Source of the DNA: Chloroflexota bacterium
GTDB taxonomy: Bacteria; Chloroflexota; Anaerolineae; B4-G1
DNA length: 33,815 nucleotides
Direction: 5' to 3'
Assembly (NCBI GenBank): GCA_024232355.1
Contig: JAAEPW010001364.1
Span: 1-33,815 of the forward strand
Shown: in pieces, positions 1 to 7,322 of the stretch
How positions within the stretch are numbered: the first letter of the stretch is position 1
How the letters are laid out: every line of letters begins with the position of its first letter
Position numbers and translations under genes: made by a program
The notes under the pieces: generated by a model
Database searches by the model: none
Told to the model about the DNA's origin: nothing
The model's input: the letters and a program-made list of their open reading frames with translations, nothing else

Positions 1-114
1 AATCTGTCAAAGGAAGCAATTTTCTCGCAAAAATGGCTTGTTCAAGCCTGTATTTGATCAAAATAGAGACGGAAAGCTCTATCTGGACCTCGAAAATGGA
101 CATAAAATGAACCG
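1..114. other. Left edge, unassigned sequence next to the broken methyltransferase end
   Basis: This stretch is not explained by the neighbouring methyltransferase, whose family resemblance stops at about position 136. On the plus strand a frame is open from position 2 to a stop at 152-154 (about 50 codons, Lys/Arg/Asp-rich, containing FKPVFDQNRDGKLYLDL). It could be the tail of a gene entering from the left, for example a mobile-element protein, but I do not recognise it. On the minus strand another frame reads through FDGSFYVHF and RAFRLYFDQIQ to a stop and is also unrecognised. It may be inserted DNA, the end of a neighbouring gene or non-coding sequence. Confidence 0.25.
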
Positions 115-717
115 TCAAATTCCTCTCCGACAGACTGCTAGAGATTCCAGGTGAATCCGATCCAAGACAGGTTGCAGAACTTGAATAGAGCACTGGGTGC
201 TTTGCATAATGTCTGTAAAGATAAAATCGCCGCCGTTGGCCAACACTCGATATGCTTCCCTCACAACTGCGGCCCGGTTGCCACTGTGCAATATGGCATC
301 TTGCGACCAGATCACGTCAAAGGTCGAGTCTGGAAGAGGCATCTCTTCAAAGTTTCCCGGGGTGATCTCGACCAGATGATCGAGATTTTGTTCCTGGTTT
401 AGGTGCTGATTTCTCTTGTTTTGCTTTTCGCTCAAATTGAGACATTTGACGTGACAGCCAAAAGTTTTTGCCAAGTACCGTGCCGGCCCGCCATACCCTG
501 ACCCGATGTCGAGCATATGCGAGAATTCGTCCAGTTCAAGCAACGAGGCCATTTTCATAACAGTGTGCCGGCTGGCGTCAAAGATAGACTCACCATTTAG
601 GTAGATGCCGATATGTATATCCTCGCCACCCCAGATCGTGGCGTAGAAATGATCGGCATCATCGCTGTTATAGTAATTACGAGTGACTTGAACTGTTTCG
701 TGATATTGGGAATTCAT
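115..717 (-). CDS. Sarcosine/dimethylglycine N-methyltransferase-like protein, C-terminally truncated
   Basis: Class I SAM-dependent methyltransferase, 200 residues. The SAM-binding loop MLDIGSGYGGPARYLAKTFG (about residues 68-87), the block VKCLNLSEKQN (about 90-100), FDVIWSQDAILHSG (about 133-146) and the late block LQPVLDRIHLESL match what I know of glycine betaine-forming sarcosine/dimethylglycine methyltransferases, which methylate sarcosine and dimethylglycine in the cytoplasm. Those proteins are near 280 residues. Here similarity ends abruptly after IHLESL and seven unrelated codons lead to a stop, so roughly 75 C-terminal residues are missing. An AAGGAG ribosome site lies about 8 nt before the ATG. 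It is the last gene of the minus-strand run, 51 bp after the MscS gene. It may be a remnant or may still fold, since the Rossmann core is present. The exact substrate is inferred. Confidence 0.7.
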   Translation of the reverse strand: MNSQYHETVQVTRNYYNSDDADHFYATIWGGEDIHIGIYLNGESIFDASRHTVMKMASLLELDEFSHMLDIGSGYGGPARYLAKTFGCHVKCLNLSEKQNKRNQHLNQEQNLDHLVEITPGNFEEMPLPDSTFDVIWSQDAILHSGNRAAVVREAYRVLANGGDFIFTDIMQSTQCSIQVLQPVLDRIHLESLAVCRRGI

Positions 718-768
718 CGAGTTGCTCCTTACTTCTCCGCCTACAATGTGTGTATGATCGGAGATGAT

Positions 769-1830
769 TTATAGATAGACTTCTTTCTGGTATTCATATC
801 TGGATCTGTCAGTAAACCGGATACCATTCTCCTTGAACTGTTTGACTATTTCCAGATTGATGGCTGTACGCGTTTTGAGATTCGATGCCTCAGGTTTGAT
901 CCAATATAATAGTATGATGTCTTTAGAGATATCGGTGATTTGAGCCAGTCCTGTGACTACCAAGTCTTGGGTGTTTTCGTGACTCTTTGCAATTCCCTTG
1001 AGCAAATCAAGAGCCAGTTGGATATTTTCATAGCTCGTATCTGGAGCCAATTTGTATGTGGCAAACATTTGTCGGCCATCTTCGGTGTCTACATTTACAA
1101 TATCTTGATTGGATACAACCGAGTTAGGTATGCTCACAATACGGCCTTCATATCTCGTTTTTACTTTGAGTGTTCTAAACCCGATATCTGTCACTATGCC
1201 ATCAATCATTCTCCCACTATTGCCGCGCAATTGAATTCTGTTTTCAAGTTTGATGTGTTGATCCAGATGTATGTTCACGCCACCGATCAAGTTTTCTAAT
1301 GCATGTTGGGCAGCCAAGGCAAAGGCAAAACCACCAACCCCCAGACCAGCCAAGATCGCGCCTACGTTGTAGCCCGCATTGTTAAGGCCAACGACGATAC
1401 CCAAACCCCACGCAATTATCCTTATCCCAGCTTTACTGACGCCCAGGATTTGATCGTCGAGGTCGGTCTCGGTTCTTGCGGCCATTGGGATGAGATATGC
1501 TTCGTGAAGAGCATCATACAGCCGGGCAATGAGCCAGGAGATAATGAGGGCGATAACCATGTGGAAACCACGTTCGCTCCATAGGTCTACAGCATCAGGT
1601 AAATTCAAACGCTCCAGACTAAATCGGATACCAAAAAGGATGACCACTGCTACGATCGGTTCCTCGACCATGTCTACAATGAGGTCATCAAGTTGGGTCT
1701 TGGTCTTTCGGGTGAGGAATTTGATCCAGCGGCCGAATATCCAATAAATGACCTTGCCAGCGACGAACGAAGCCAGTATCAGTCCAAAGACAATGAGCCA
1801 CTCTACAATAGTGTTTCCATAGTATTCCAT
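769..1830 (-). CDS. MscS-family mechanosensitive ion channel
   Basis: Small-conductance mechanosensitive channel family, 353 residues, inner membrane. Hydrophobic helices are visible at about residues 9-32, 57-73, 88-105 and 135-150. The pore-lining helix follows at about 155-185 (AILAGLGVGGFAFALAAQHA), Gly/Ala-rich as in MscS TM3, and runs into ENLIGGVNIHLDQ. The cytoplasmic beta domain contains GIVTDIGFRTLKVKTRYEG and IPNSVVSNQDIVN, the usual MscS signature. The family releases solutes when membrane tension rises in hypo-osmotic shock. An AAAGG ribosome site sits just upstream of the ATG. The gene lies 69 bp after the M24 gene and 51 bp before the methyltransferase-like gene, so it is probably co-transcribed. 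That position supports an osmotic or solute theme for the operon, which is an inference. Confidence 0.93.
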   Translation of the reverse strand: MEYYGNTIVEWLIVFGLILASFVAGKVIYWIFGRWIKFLTRKTKTQLDDLIVDMVEEPIVAVVILFGIRFSLERLNLPDAVDLWSERGFHMVIALIISWLIARLYDALHEAYLIPMAARTETDLDDQILGVSKAGIRIIAWGLGIVVGLNNAGYNVGAILAGLGVGGFAFALAAQHALENLIGGVNIHLDQHIKLENRIQLRGNSGRMIDGIVTDIGFRTLKVKTRYEGRIVSIPNSVVSNQDIVNVDTEDGRQMFATYKLAPDTSYENIQLALDLLKGIAKSHENTQDLVVTGLAQITDISKDIILLYWIKPEASNLKTRTAINLEIVKQFKENGIRFTDRSRYEYQKEVYL

Positions 1831-1899
1831 AGTTTACCTTTCTGCATTCTAGTTATTCGTTTGTCAGAACTTGCGACTAGCAGGTTCTGACACTCTGTT

Positions 1900-3102
1900 T
1901 TAAAGAATGCGTAATTCCTTGGGATACGGTGTCAGGTACTCGAATCCACTTTCTGTAACGACAATCGAGTCCCCTACACGCGCACCAAACTCTCCGGGGA
2001 TGGTGATCCCTCCGTCTACTGCGAACGTCATGCCTGGTTGTAGTGGGGTCTTGTCACCATCCTTAAATTCGGGTTTTTCCAGAAAGGAATACCCGATGCC
2101 TCGTCCTGTCCGGTAGCATATTCCAAAGCCGGCCGCGCGGTATGCTTCCAGGGAAGCAGCGTGGACCTCTTCGGCCAACACCCCTGGACGAATCATCTTT
2201 AGGGCAGCGTTTTGTGCCGCAAGAGCAACCTCGTAAAGTCTGGCGTACTCGTCCGTAACAGTGCCCATAAAATACTCTCGATCAAACCCCAACTTGAATT
2301 GTTTGAAATTCGCTATCCCGCAAAAGCACATGTAAACGGGATCTCCCCACTGAATTTTACGAGTCGTCGACCGGCGATGCACCATAGATAGATCAGGGCC
2401 AGACTGAAGGATTTGCAGATTGTAAATGGTTGGAGAGAACAAGCGGTCCAACCCCTCGTCACTCAAGAATTCTGCGGCTTTGCGGGTGCCTGCTGCAATG
2501 ACCGCCAGGGCGACCTCGTATTCGGGAACCCCTTCGGCAATGGCGTTGACGCCTCCTTCGCACATCGCCACAGCCACCTGCCCTGCCTGACGCATAATGT
2601 CTATCTCTTTTGCGCTTTTTATCATGCGCATCTCGGACAAAATGTCCGTAATGTCCACGAGGTTGGCACTGCCGAATTCTTGTCTCAAATACTCGTAAAT
2701 GACCGGAGAGATATTCAAGCGTTCAAACCCAATAGTTAATCTCTTACGACCGCCAAGCAGATTTCCAAGGTGATCGCGCCATTCTCCGTTAACTCCATCT
2801 GTCCATTCCCGGATGTCCTCTACCCAGGTCATAGCCTTGGCCATTTCGGCTTCCATACCTGGAGTGATTATCACACAGGAGCCTGATCTGGGTACGATCA
2901 TCATCGTTGGCCGGCCAAAATCCATACCCAAATATCCCCAATAAGCCGATAGAAAATAGACATTGTCGGGATCATAGATGATTGCCACGTCAATATTCAG
3001 ATCGGCAATTCGTTCTTGTAGCTCTACGATTCGAGAAATCATGGTCTCGTTACATTCTCTAGTAATGTCTAAAGAGTTTTCCATAACCATCAAATTTGTC
3101 AT
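1900..3102 (-). CDS. M24/creatinase-fold hydrolase lacking the metal ligands
   Basis: Pita-bread-fold protein of the Xaa-Pro dipeptidase/creatinase group, 400 residues. A creatinase-type N-terminal domain (about residues 20-155, with VYFLSAYWGYLGMDFG) is followed by an M24 domain starting at MRMIKSAKEIDIMRQAGQ (about 157) and ending near the C-terminus. By eye the five usual metal ligands are replaced: the first Asp by the FCG segment, the second by Gly in KLGFDREY, His by Arg in GRGIG, and the two Glu by Asp in FAVDGG and Gly in ARVGD. A non-metal hydrolase such as creatinase or the ectoine hydrolase DoeA/EutD is therefore more likely than a metallopeptidase. The start overlaps the end of the racemase-like gene by 44 bp. 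Met codons at 3090, 3084 and 3042 are possible alternatives. The substrate is unknown; the neighbour makes an EutA/EutD-type pair conceivable. Confidence 0.8.
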   Translation of the reverse strand: MTNLMVMENSLDITRECNETMISRIVELQERIADLNIDVAIIYDPDNVYFLSAYWGYLGMDFGRPTMMIVPRSGSCVIITPGMEAEMAKAMTWVEDIREWTDGVNGEWRDHLGNLLGGRKRLTIGFERLNISPVIYEYLRQEFGSANLVDITDILSEMRMIKSAKEIDIMRQAGQVAVAMCEGGVNAIAEGVPEYEVALAVIAAGTRKAAEFLSDEGLDRLFSPTIYNLQILQSGPDLSMVHRRSTTRKIQWGDPVYMCFCGIANFKQFKLGFDREYFMGTVTDEYARLYEVALAAQNAALKMIRPGVLAEEVHAASLEAYRAAGFGICYRTGRGIGYSFLEKPEFKDGDKTPLQPGMTFAVDGGITIPGEFGARVGDSIVVTESGFEYLTPYPKELRIL

Positions 3103-3835
3103 CCACTCCCGCCAAGCGGAGGGTTTCCCAGATCATGGCCTGGTTGCTTGCCACTACTGGCTTGCCAACTTTGTGTTCCAGGGCATCGACAACGTCGAGG
3201 GTGCGCAAGGCCCCGCAGCTGATGAAAATGGCCTCAGCTTCTGGGTGGTCTATGCTTTGACCAAACTCTAGGATAAAGTCCGGCGAGACTCGAACCATAT
3301 CCGCGTCATCTCGAATATTTAATCCCTGGATATCCAGCACTTGGAACCCTTTGTCTTGCAAATAGTGCGCTTCCATCACGTTGATTTCATCGAGATATGG
3401 AGTTCCCACTACAATTCGCTCGACTTTTAATGTTTCTAACGCCTTCACAACGCTAGTGATCAAAGTTGTGGGTTGAGCGCGCGGAGCTCCCTTTAAAAGC
3501 TCGCGCATTACGCGCTCTTCGCCAACCACAAAACTGGCCGAAGTACAAGCAAAACAGATTACGTCCAGATCGCCATCAGGAAGCAATAAGGCTGCAGCAT
3601 TGGCCAGTTCACCGACTGTGGCCTCTAGAGTTTCGACGGTTACTTGATTCGACATTCGTATTCTGGTGAAATGAACACCCACGCCAGGTGGAGCGAGGCG
3701 AAAGATATCATCCTCAATAGTCTGCTCCATAGCAAGAAGGACAAAGCCAAGTTTGGCTCGCCAGTGACGACCTTGATCAAATACTACCTGCCGGGGGATT
3801 GATTGCCAAGTTTCTTTATCGAGGTTCATCTGCAT
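3059..3835 (-). CDS. Asp/Glu racemase superfamily protein (maleate isomerase/EutA-like)
   Basis: Cytoplasmic protein of 258 residues with the two-domain Asp/Glu racemase fold. The two catalytic cysteine regions are visible: CFACTSASFVVGEE with Cys97 before Thr-Ser, and FISCGALRTLDVVDALE with Cys207. The Leu-Arg-Thr after the second Cys is typical of maleate cis-trans isomerases, arylmalonate decarboxylases and the ectoine-utilisation protein EutA rather than of true glutamate racemases. The product overlaps its upstream methyltransferase gene by 20 bp and its downstream M24 gene by 44 bp, so translation is probably coupled. In ectoine catabolic clusters an EutA-type protein sits with an M24-fold hydrolase, which is the basis for suggesting a related role. 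Nothing else of an ectoine pathway (EutBC, DoeBCD) is seen in the window, so that assignment stays open. Confidence 0.8.
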   Translation of the reverse strand: MQMNLDKETWQSIPRQVVFDQGRHWRAKLGFVLLAMEQTIEDDIFRLAPPGVGVHFTRIRMSNQVTVETLEATVGELANAAALLLPDGDLDVICFACTSASFVVGEERVMRELLKGAPRAQPTTLITSVVKALETLKVERIVVGTPYLDEINVMEAHYLQDKGFQVLDIQGLNIRDDADMVRVSPDFILEFGQSIDHPEAEAIFISCGALRTLDVVDALEHKVGKPVVASNQAMIWETLRLAGVDDKFDGYGKLFRHY

Positions 3836-4667
3836 TCACCCATTTTTGGGGAATATCAGCAGTTTTTTCCCCAACGATTGCAAAGTAATACAGTGGGCTA
3901 CCCTGGGCCGATAGTCTGTGCTGATAGTGCACTCGCGAGTGAATAGACAGAACACCGGCATTGATCATTCTCAAGATTAGAAAGGCAAAGCCAGTAGGAT
4001 CATTATTGGAGAGAAAACCATCTTTGATATTAAAGGCCACCAACGCTGGGGTCGATAAAAGATTGAATCCTGCTGCGAACGCTTGTGGCGGAATATCATC
4101 AAATCCCAAAGCCGAGACCACGGTCATACAATTCAACTGTTTTTTACCCAATTCCTTGTACAAAGGTTCTCCGTGCTGCGTGAGGTCTGCTACATAATAA
4201 TCTTTGTAGACACCTGGGCGATCTCGTTCTGCCGCTTCTTTTGCCTCTGGCCTGATATCGAGCCCATATATCGCCCTGGTTCCAATTTTTTCGAGCTGCT
4301 CGCCAACCATCCCGTTTCCCGCACCTAGGTCCAACACACAAAGGTCGTCGATATCAAATGGGCTGTCTGCGACTGCGTCCGCCAAGAGCGCACAGACTCT
4401 TTCAGGGGAACGACATTTTAGTTTTTCATGGTAAAGAAGCTCGTACAGTCCTGGAATTGAAAATATCTTTCCATATTCATGAAGTCTTAGTTTGTGATCT
4501 CTATTGCTTGTTTCGTCTGCAATGACGCAGTATTCTTGATCCTGAGAAAGTGTTTCTGCATGATTTTCGGGAATTTTCACAGAATAGTCTTTACTCAGTG
4601 GAACTTTTTTGGTATTCATTAGATTCATCTCTAGGTGTTTTTGAGTCAAGTGTATATTTTCACTCAC
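3816..4667 (-). CDS. Class I SAM-dependent methyltransferase
   Basis: Predicted methyltransferase of up to 283 residues. The SAM-binding glycine loop is VLDLGAGNGMVGEQL (residues 111-125), the acidic end of strand 2 is Asp137 in YGLDIRPEA, and YYVADLTQHG fits the third motif. NCMTVVSALGFDDIPPQAF follows in the motif IV region. About 100 N-terminal residues precede the core and probably shape substrate choice. The substrate is not evident. The longest start is GTG at 4667, overlapping the stop of the upstream receiver-like gene by 8 bp, which suggests translational coupling. ATG codons at 4628 and 4619 are alternatives. The 3' end overlaps the racemase-like gene by 20 bp, so it belongs to the same operon. 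Confidence 0.85.
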   Translation of the reverse strand: MSENIHLTQKHLEMNLMNTKKVPLSKDYSVKIPENHAETLSQDQEYCVIADETSNRDHKLRLHEYGKIFSIPGLYELLYHEKLKCRSPERVCALLADAVADSPFDIDDLCVLDLGAGNGMVGEQLEKIGTRAIYGLDIRPEAKEAAERDRPGVYKDYYVADLTQHGEPLYKELGKKQLNCMTVVSALGFDDIPPQAFAAGFNLLSTPALVAFNIKDGFLSNNDPTGFAFLILRMINAGVLSIHSRVHYQHRLSAQGSPLYYFAIVGEKTADIPQKWVNADEPR

Positions 4668-5058
4668 AAGTTAATAGTGTCTGAACGCTGTCACACAGTG
4701 CGTCAGAATCAAAGGTAAAATCCAGATGAGCGACCGCTCTCTCTTTTCCATCGCCCACGCTCCAATCCGATATAACCAATAGTGAGGGCTGTCCGATGCA
4801 ATTGGTCAGCAGGGTATTAAATAGTGTCATTGGCAGTGGGGGGGGCGGTGAACTGATGGCTATTATGATCAGATCAAAGTCCGAGTTTGTGGTATGTTCT
4901 CCTGGATGGTCGGAGAGGGCTCGATCACCCTTGTTGCGGGATGATGGGTTCAATTGAATGACTTGGATGTCTATCAACTGTAAGTTGGCTTTTATCACTT
5001 GGAAAAGGAGGTCGTTATCGGTGAGTACCAATACCCTTTTTTCAGTTTGATTGACCAT
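4660..5058 (-). CDS. Degenerate (pseudo-)receiver protein, paralogue 1
   Basis: Small cytoplasmic protein, 132 residues, not matching a named family I know. It reads like a response-regulator receiver fold: KRVLVLTDNDLLFQVI for strand 1 and acidic loop, FDLIIIAIS for strand 3, LLVISD for strand 4, and LDFTFDSDALCDSVQTLL for strand 5 and helix 5. Compared with normal receivers the phospho-acceptor Asp is Ala (DLIIIAIS versus DLILLDIM in the nearby kinase) and the conserved Lys before Pro-Phe is replaced (LDFTF versus ITKPF). It should not be phosphorylated in the usual way. A clear paralogue lies at 8357-8749. It is the first gene of the minus-strand operon, with GAGGAG 4 nt before the ATG and the operator array just upstream. 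It may be a partner or modulator of the two-component system; this is inference. Confidence 0.75.
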   Translation of the reverse strand: MVNQTEKRVLVLTDNDLLFQVIKANLQLIDIQVIQLNPSSRNKGDRALSDHPGEHTTNSDFDLIIIAISSPPPPLPMTLFNTLLTNCIGQPSLLVISDWSVGDGKERAVAHLDFTFDSDALCDSVQTLLTCE

Positions 5059-5090
5059 TGCGCTCCTCGAGAATTTTTCTCCTGTTGTTT

Positions 5091-5096
5091 AGCATA
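5091..5096 (-). promoter_or_regulatory. Extended -10 of the minus-strand operon
   Basis: Read on the minus strand the sequence is TGGTATGCT: a TGN extension followed by TATGCT. It lies exactly 9 nt past the nearest operator unit (5106-5113) and about 32 nt upstream of the ATG at 5058. No TTGACA-like -35 is visible, as expected where an activator of the PhoB/OmpR class replaces it. The same spacing and bases recur at 8256-8264. Confidence 0.6.
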
Positions 5097-5105
5097 CCAT
5101 ACGCA

Positions 5106-5160
5106 CTTCACAAACACTTAACAAAAGCAATTCGCAAACTTAACAGATGCTTAACAGTTT
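5106..5160 (-). promoter_or_regulatory. 11-bp-phased direct-repeat operator A
   Basis: Units start at plus-strand positions 5106 (CTTCACAAACA), 5117 (CTTAACAAAAG), 5128 (degenerate), 5139 (CTTAACAGATG) and 5150 (CTTAACAGTTT), exactly 11 bp apart. A weaker sixth unit may start at 5161 (CTGACAAGGTG). On the minus strand the core is TTGTTAAG, oriented toward the 4660-5058 gene. Two pairs separated by one degenerate unit is the pattern expected for two dimers of an OmpR/PhoB-type regulator. The candidate binder is encoded at 7323-8030. Confidence 0.72.
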
Positions 5161-5218
5161 CTGACAAGGTGAATATCGTAGGCGTGTCTCGAACGCACAT
5201 ATTATTCTAATCGTTATG

Positions 5219-5227
5219 TGGTATAAT
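5219..5227 (+). promoter_or_regulatory. Predicted extended -10 promoter for the kinase-regulator genes
   Basis: TGGTATAAT combines a TGN extension with a perfect TATAAT (5222-5227). No good -35 is seen at 16-18 bp. It points toward the kinase gene about 300 nt downstream and faces away from operator A. The long leader contains the inverted repeat at 5314-5437. This is a sequence-pattern prediction only. Confidence 0.45.
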
Positions 5228-5313
5228 GCTGCTGTCTTTGTATTACAGAAAGGCACAATCAATTCCACTAAAAGTTTGTTTCACCACAGATGGCACTGTC
5301 AGATTGTTCCAAT

Positions 5314-5437
5314 CCGCAGACACGGAGAAAAATCAAGATACTAGTCGAAATTTGAGTAAATGGTACTGCAAAATCAATTTCCAAGTTGAAACTTGAATTT
5401 TCTGTGCTCTCTGTGTCTCTGCGGTAAAATTCTTGAT
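5314..5437. repeat. Imperfect inverted repeat in the kinase leader (MITE-like or intergenic repeat)
   Basis: The left arm has CCGCAGACACGGAGA followed by ATCAAGA (about 5314-5337). The right arm has TCTCTGTGTCTCTGCGG followed by TCTTGAT (about 5408-5437), its imperfect reverse complement, with about 70 nt between. The theme 'CGCAGAGACACAGAG' is familiar as a scattered intergenic repeat in several environmental bacterial genomes. It overlaps the longest possible kinase ORF start (5393), which argues against that start. Confidence 0.5.
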
Positions 5438-5533
5438 CTTTTCAGCAGGGGCATAAATGGGTGCGGTTTCATGCCACGCGGTATAGAAACTTGTATGTTG
5501 TATCAAAGGCACGTTCGTGTCAAAATGAGGAAA

Positions 5534-7294
5534 ATGCCGGATAACACATCACAGGCCAGTATTTTAGTTGTTGACGACCACCATCAAAACTTGCACCTGT
5601 TACGCGAGATGTTGACCCAACAGGGCTATACTGTATGGGCTATGGCGGATGGACCTCGAGCGCTTGCATCGCTTGAGGAGAAACTCGCTGATTTGATTCT
5701 GCTGGATATCATGATGCCCGATATGGACGGTTACCAAGTTTGTGCCCGGTTAAAGACGGATGAACGGACGCGAGACATTCCGGTGATCTTTATCAGTGCT
5801 GTATCTCAGGTGTTTGACAAAGTAAAAGCATTCTCTGTCGGCGGTGTGGATTACATCACTAAACCGTTTCAAGTAGAAGAAGTTCTTGCTCGAGTGAAAA
5901 CACATCTGACCTTGCGACAGTTGAATGATGAACTCGAACGGCGTGTGACAGAACGTACCACCGAGCTCGAGGCCGAGATCAGCAGGCATAGTCGAACTGA
6001 GACAGAACTGAAGAAAAGACAAACAGAGTTGATTACCCTCAATGCCATTATGACGACCTTGAGCCAATCGCGTGATTTGGATCATATTCTTACTACTACT
6101 CTGGACATTGTATTACCATTGGCGGGAGCGAGTGCTGGTTGTGTACATCTCTTGAGAAAAGAATCGCGTGTTCTGTCACTGGCAGTCCAACGTGGATTTT
6201 CACAAGAAATCATTGAAAAAACAAGAATCATTCGATTGTCTGATATCCCAAGCAAACTATGGTCGTTTGATGGATCGTTGAGCAATAACTGGTCTGTGTT
6301 GTCCCCTTATCTGGACGCTGTTGATTGGGGTAATTGGCGATGTTTGCACATTGCACCTCTCGTATACAAAAACACTGTGCTGGGTATTCAAAGTGTTTTT
6401 GACTTGGCTGCTTTTGCAATGGATGGCAGCGAGTGTCCTATGGATGATTTGGACGCTGGGCTGGTACAAATTTTAAATGCTATTGGTCACCAAGTCGGCA
6501 TCGCGGTTGAGAATGAACAGTTGATCAGGGACACATCCGAGATAAAGATCGTACAAGAGTTGGATCGCTTGAGATCCGAGTTGATCGCCAATGTTTCCCA
6601 TGAATTGAGAACACCCTTGGGATTAATCAAAGCCGCAGCTACCACGTTACTGCTCAAAGAAGATAGATTTGATCGACAAACTCGACAGACGTTGCTGCGT
6701 GGAATTGACGAAGAGACAGATCGATTGGAGCATATCGTCAATAATCTGTTAAACGTGTCTCGGATGGAATATGGACAATTGAGTTTGAATCGCTCGGTCA
6801 TAGACGTGGGGCAATTGATCAAACAGACTGTTGCCGCTATGCGCGTTCATAAAGAGCCAGGTCAACCGTCCGTGCAGATTGTCCACGATTTGCCCGCCTA
6901 TCCGCTGACGGCCGATGTAGATGCTAAACGCATTGAACAAGTTTTGCGCAATCTACTGGACAATGCTGTGAAATACTCGCCTAATGGGGGCGTGATCACG
7001 GTCCGGGGAAGTGGAAACAAACCGATAGGTACCCGTTCTCCCCAAATGATCATCTCGGTGAGTGATCAAGGTATAGGTATCCCTTCTACAGATATGGAAA
7101 AGATTTTTGAACGCTTTTATCGCGTTCGGAACGAGACCACTCGGGGCACAAGTGGCACTGGATTGGGATTGGCGATATGTCGTGGAATTGTGGATGCCCA
7201 TGGCGGACAGATATGGGGCAAGAGTGAACTTGGCAAAGGTAGTGAATTTTGTTTCACTATACCTGTAAAAGACACGGAATCAGGTACCACTTGA
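5534..7294 (+). CDS. Hybrid sensor histidine kinase (REC-GAF-HisKA-HATPase)
   Basis: Two-component sensor of 586 residues from the ATG at 5534, which has AGG a few bases upstream; the frame is open from 5393 but that part is repeat-like. Domain order: receiver at about 8-125 with acidic pair Asp14-Asp15, phospho-acceptor Asp58 (DLILLDIMMPDMDGYQ) and Lys110 (ITKPF); coiled coil at about 128-165; GAF-like domain at about 170-330; HisKA with phospho-acceptor His356 in NVSHELRTPLG; and HATPase_c with N box RNLLDNAVKYSPNGG, G1 SDQGIGIP, FERFYR and G2 GTGLGLAI. No transmembrane helix is seen, so it is probably cytoplasmic and takes its input through GAF or the N-terminal receiver. A receiver at the N-terminus suggests it sits downstream of another kinase. 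The regulator gene follows 28 bp later, so they form a pair. Confidence 0.95.
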   Translation: MPDNTSQASILVVDDHHQNLHLLREMLTQQGYTVWAMADGPRALASLEEKLADLILLDIMMPDMDGYQVCARLKTDERTRDIPVIFISAVSQVFDKVKAFSVGGVDYITKPFQVEEVLARVKTHLTLRQLNDELERRVTERTTELEAEISRHSRTETELKKRQTELITLNAIMTTLSQSRDLDHILTTTLDIVLPLAGASAGCVHLLRKESRVLSLAVQRGFSQEIIEKTRIIRLSDIPSKLWSFDGSLSNNWSVLSPYLDAVDWGNWRCLHIAPLVYKNTVLGIQSVFDLAAFAMDGSECPMDDLDAGLVQILNAIGHQVGIAVENEQLIRDTSEIKIVQELDRLRSELIANVSHELRTPLGLIKAAATTLLLKEDRFDRQTRQTLLRGIDEETDRLEHIVNNLLNVSRMEYGQLSLNRSVIDVGQLIKQTVAAMRVHKEPGQPSVQIVHDLPAYPLTADVDAKRIEQVLRNLLDNAVKYSPNGGVITVRGSGNKPIGTRSPQMIISVSDQGIGIPSTDMEKIFERFYRVRNETTRGTSGTGLGLAICRGIVDAHGGQIWGKSELGKGSEFCFTIPVKDTESGTT

Positions 7295-7322
7295 ATCTCT
7301 CCAATATTTTGTGGAATCAAGA

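Noticed and set aside
151..402. Plus-strand ORF of 83 codons, and others opposite the minus-strand operon such as 940-1299 and 2413-2739
   Set aside because: They overlap well-supported genes on the other strand and show no domain or ribosome site.
1900..3835. A complete ectoine-utilisation cluster
   Set aside because: Only EutA-like and M24-fold members are present. EutB, EutC, DoeB-type deacetylase, the transporter and regulators are not in the window, and the M24 protein is divergent.
5393..5533. N-terminal extension of the kinase from the ATG at 5393
   Set aside because: The extension overlaps the inverted repeat, is Cys-rich and unlike a receiver N-terminus, and lacks a ribosome site. 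The ATG at 5534 fits the domain start.
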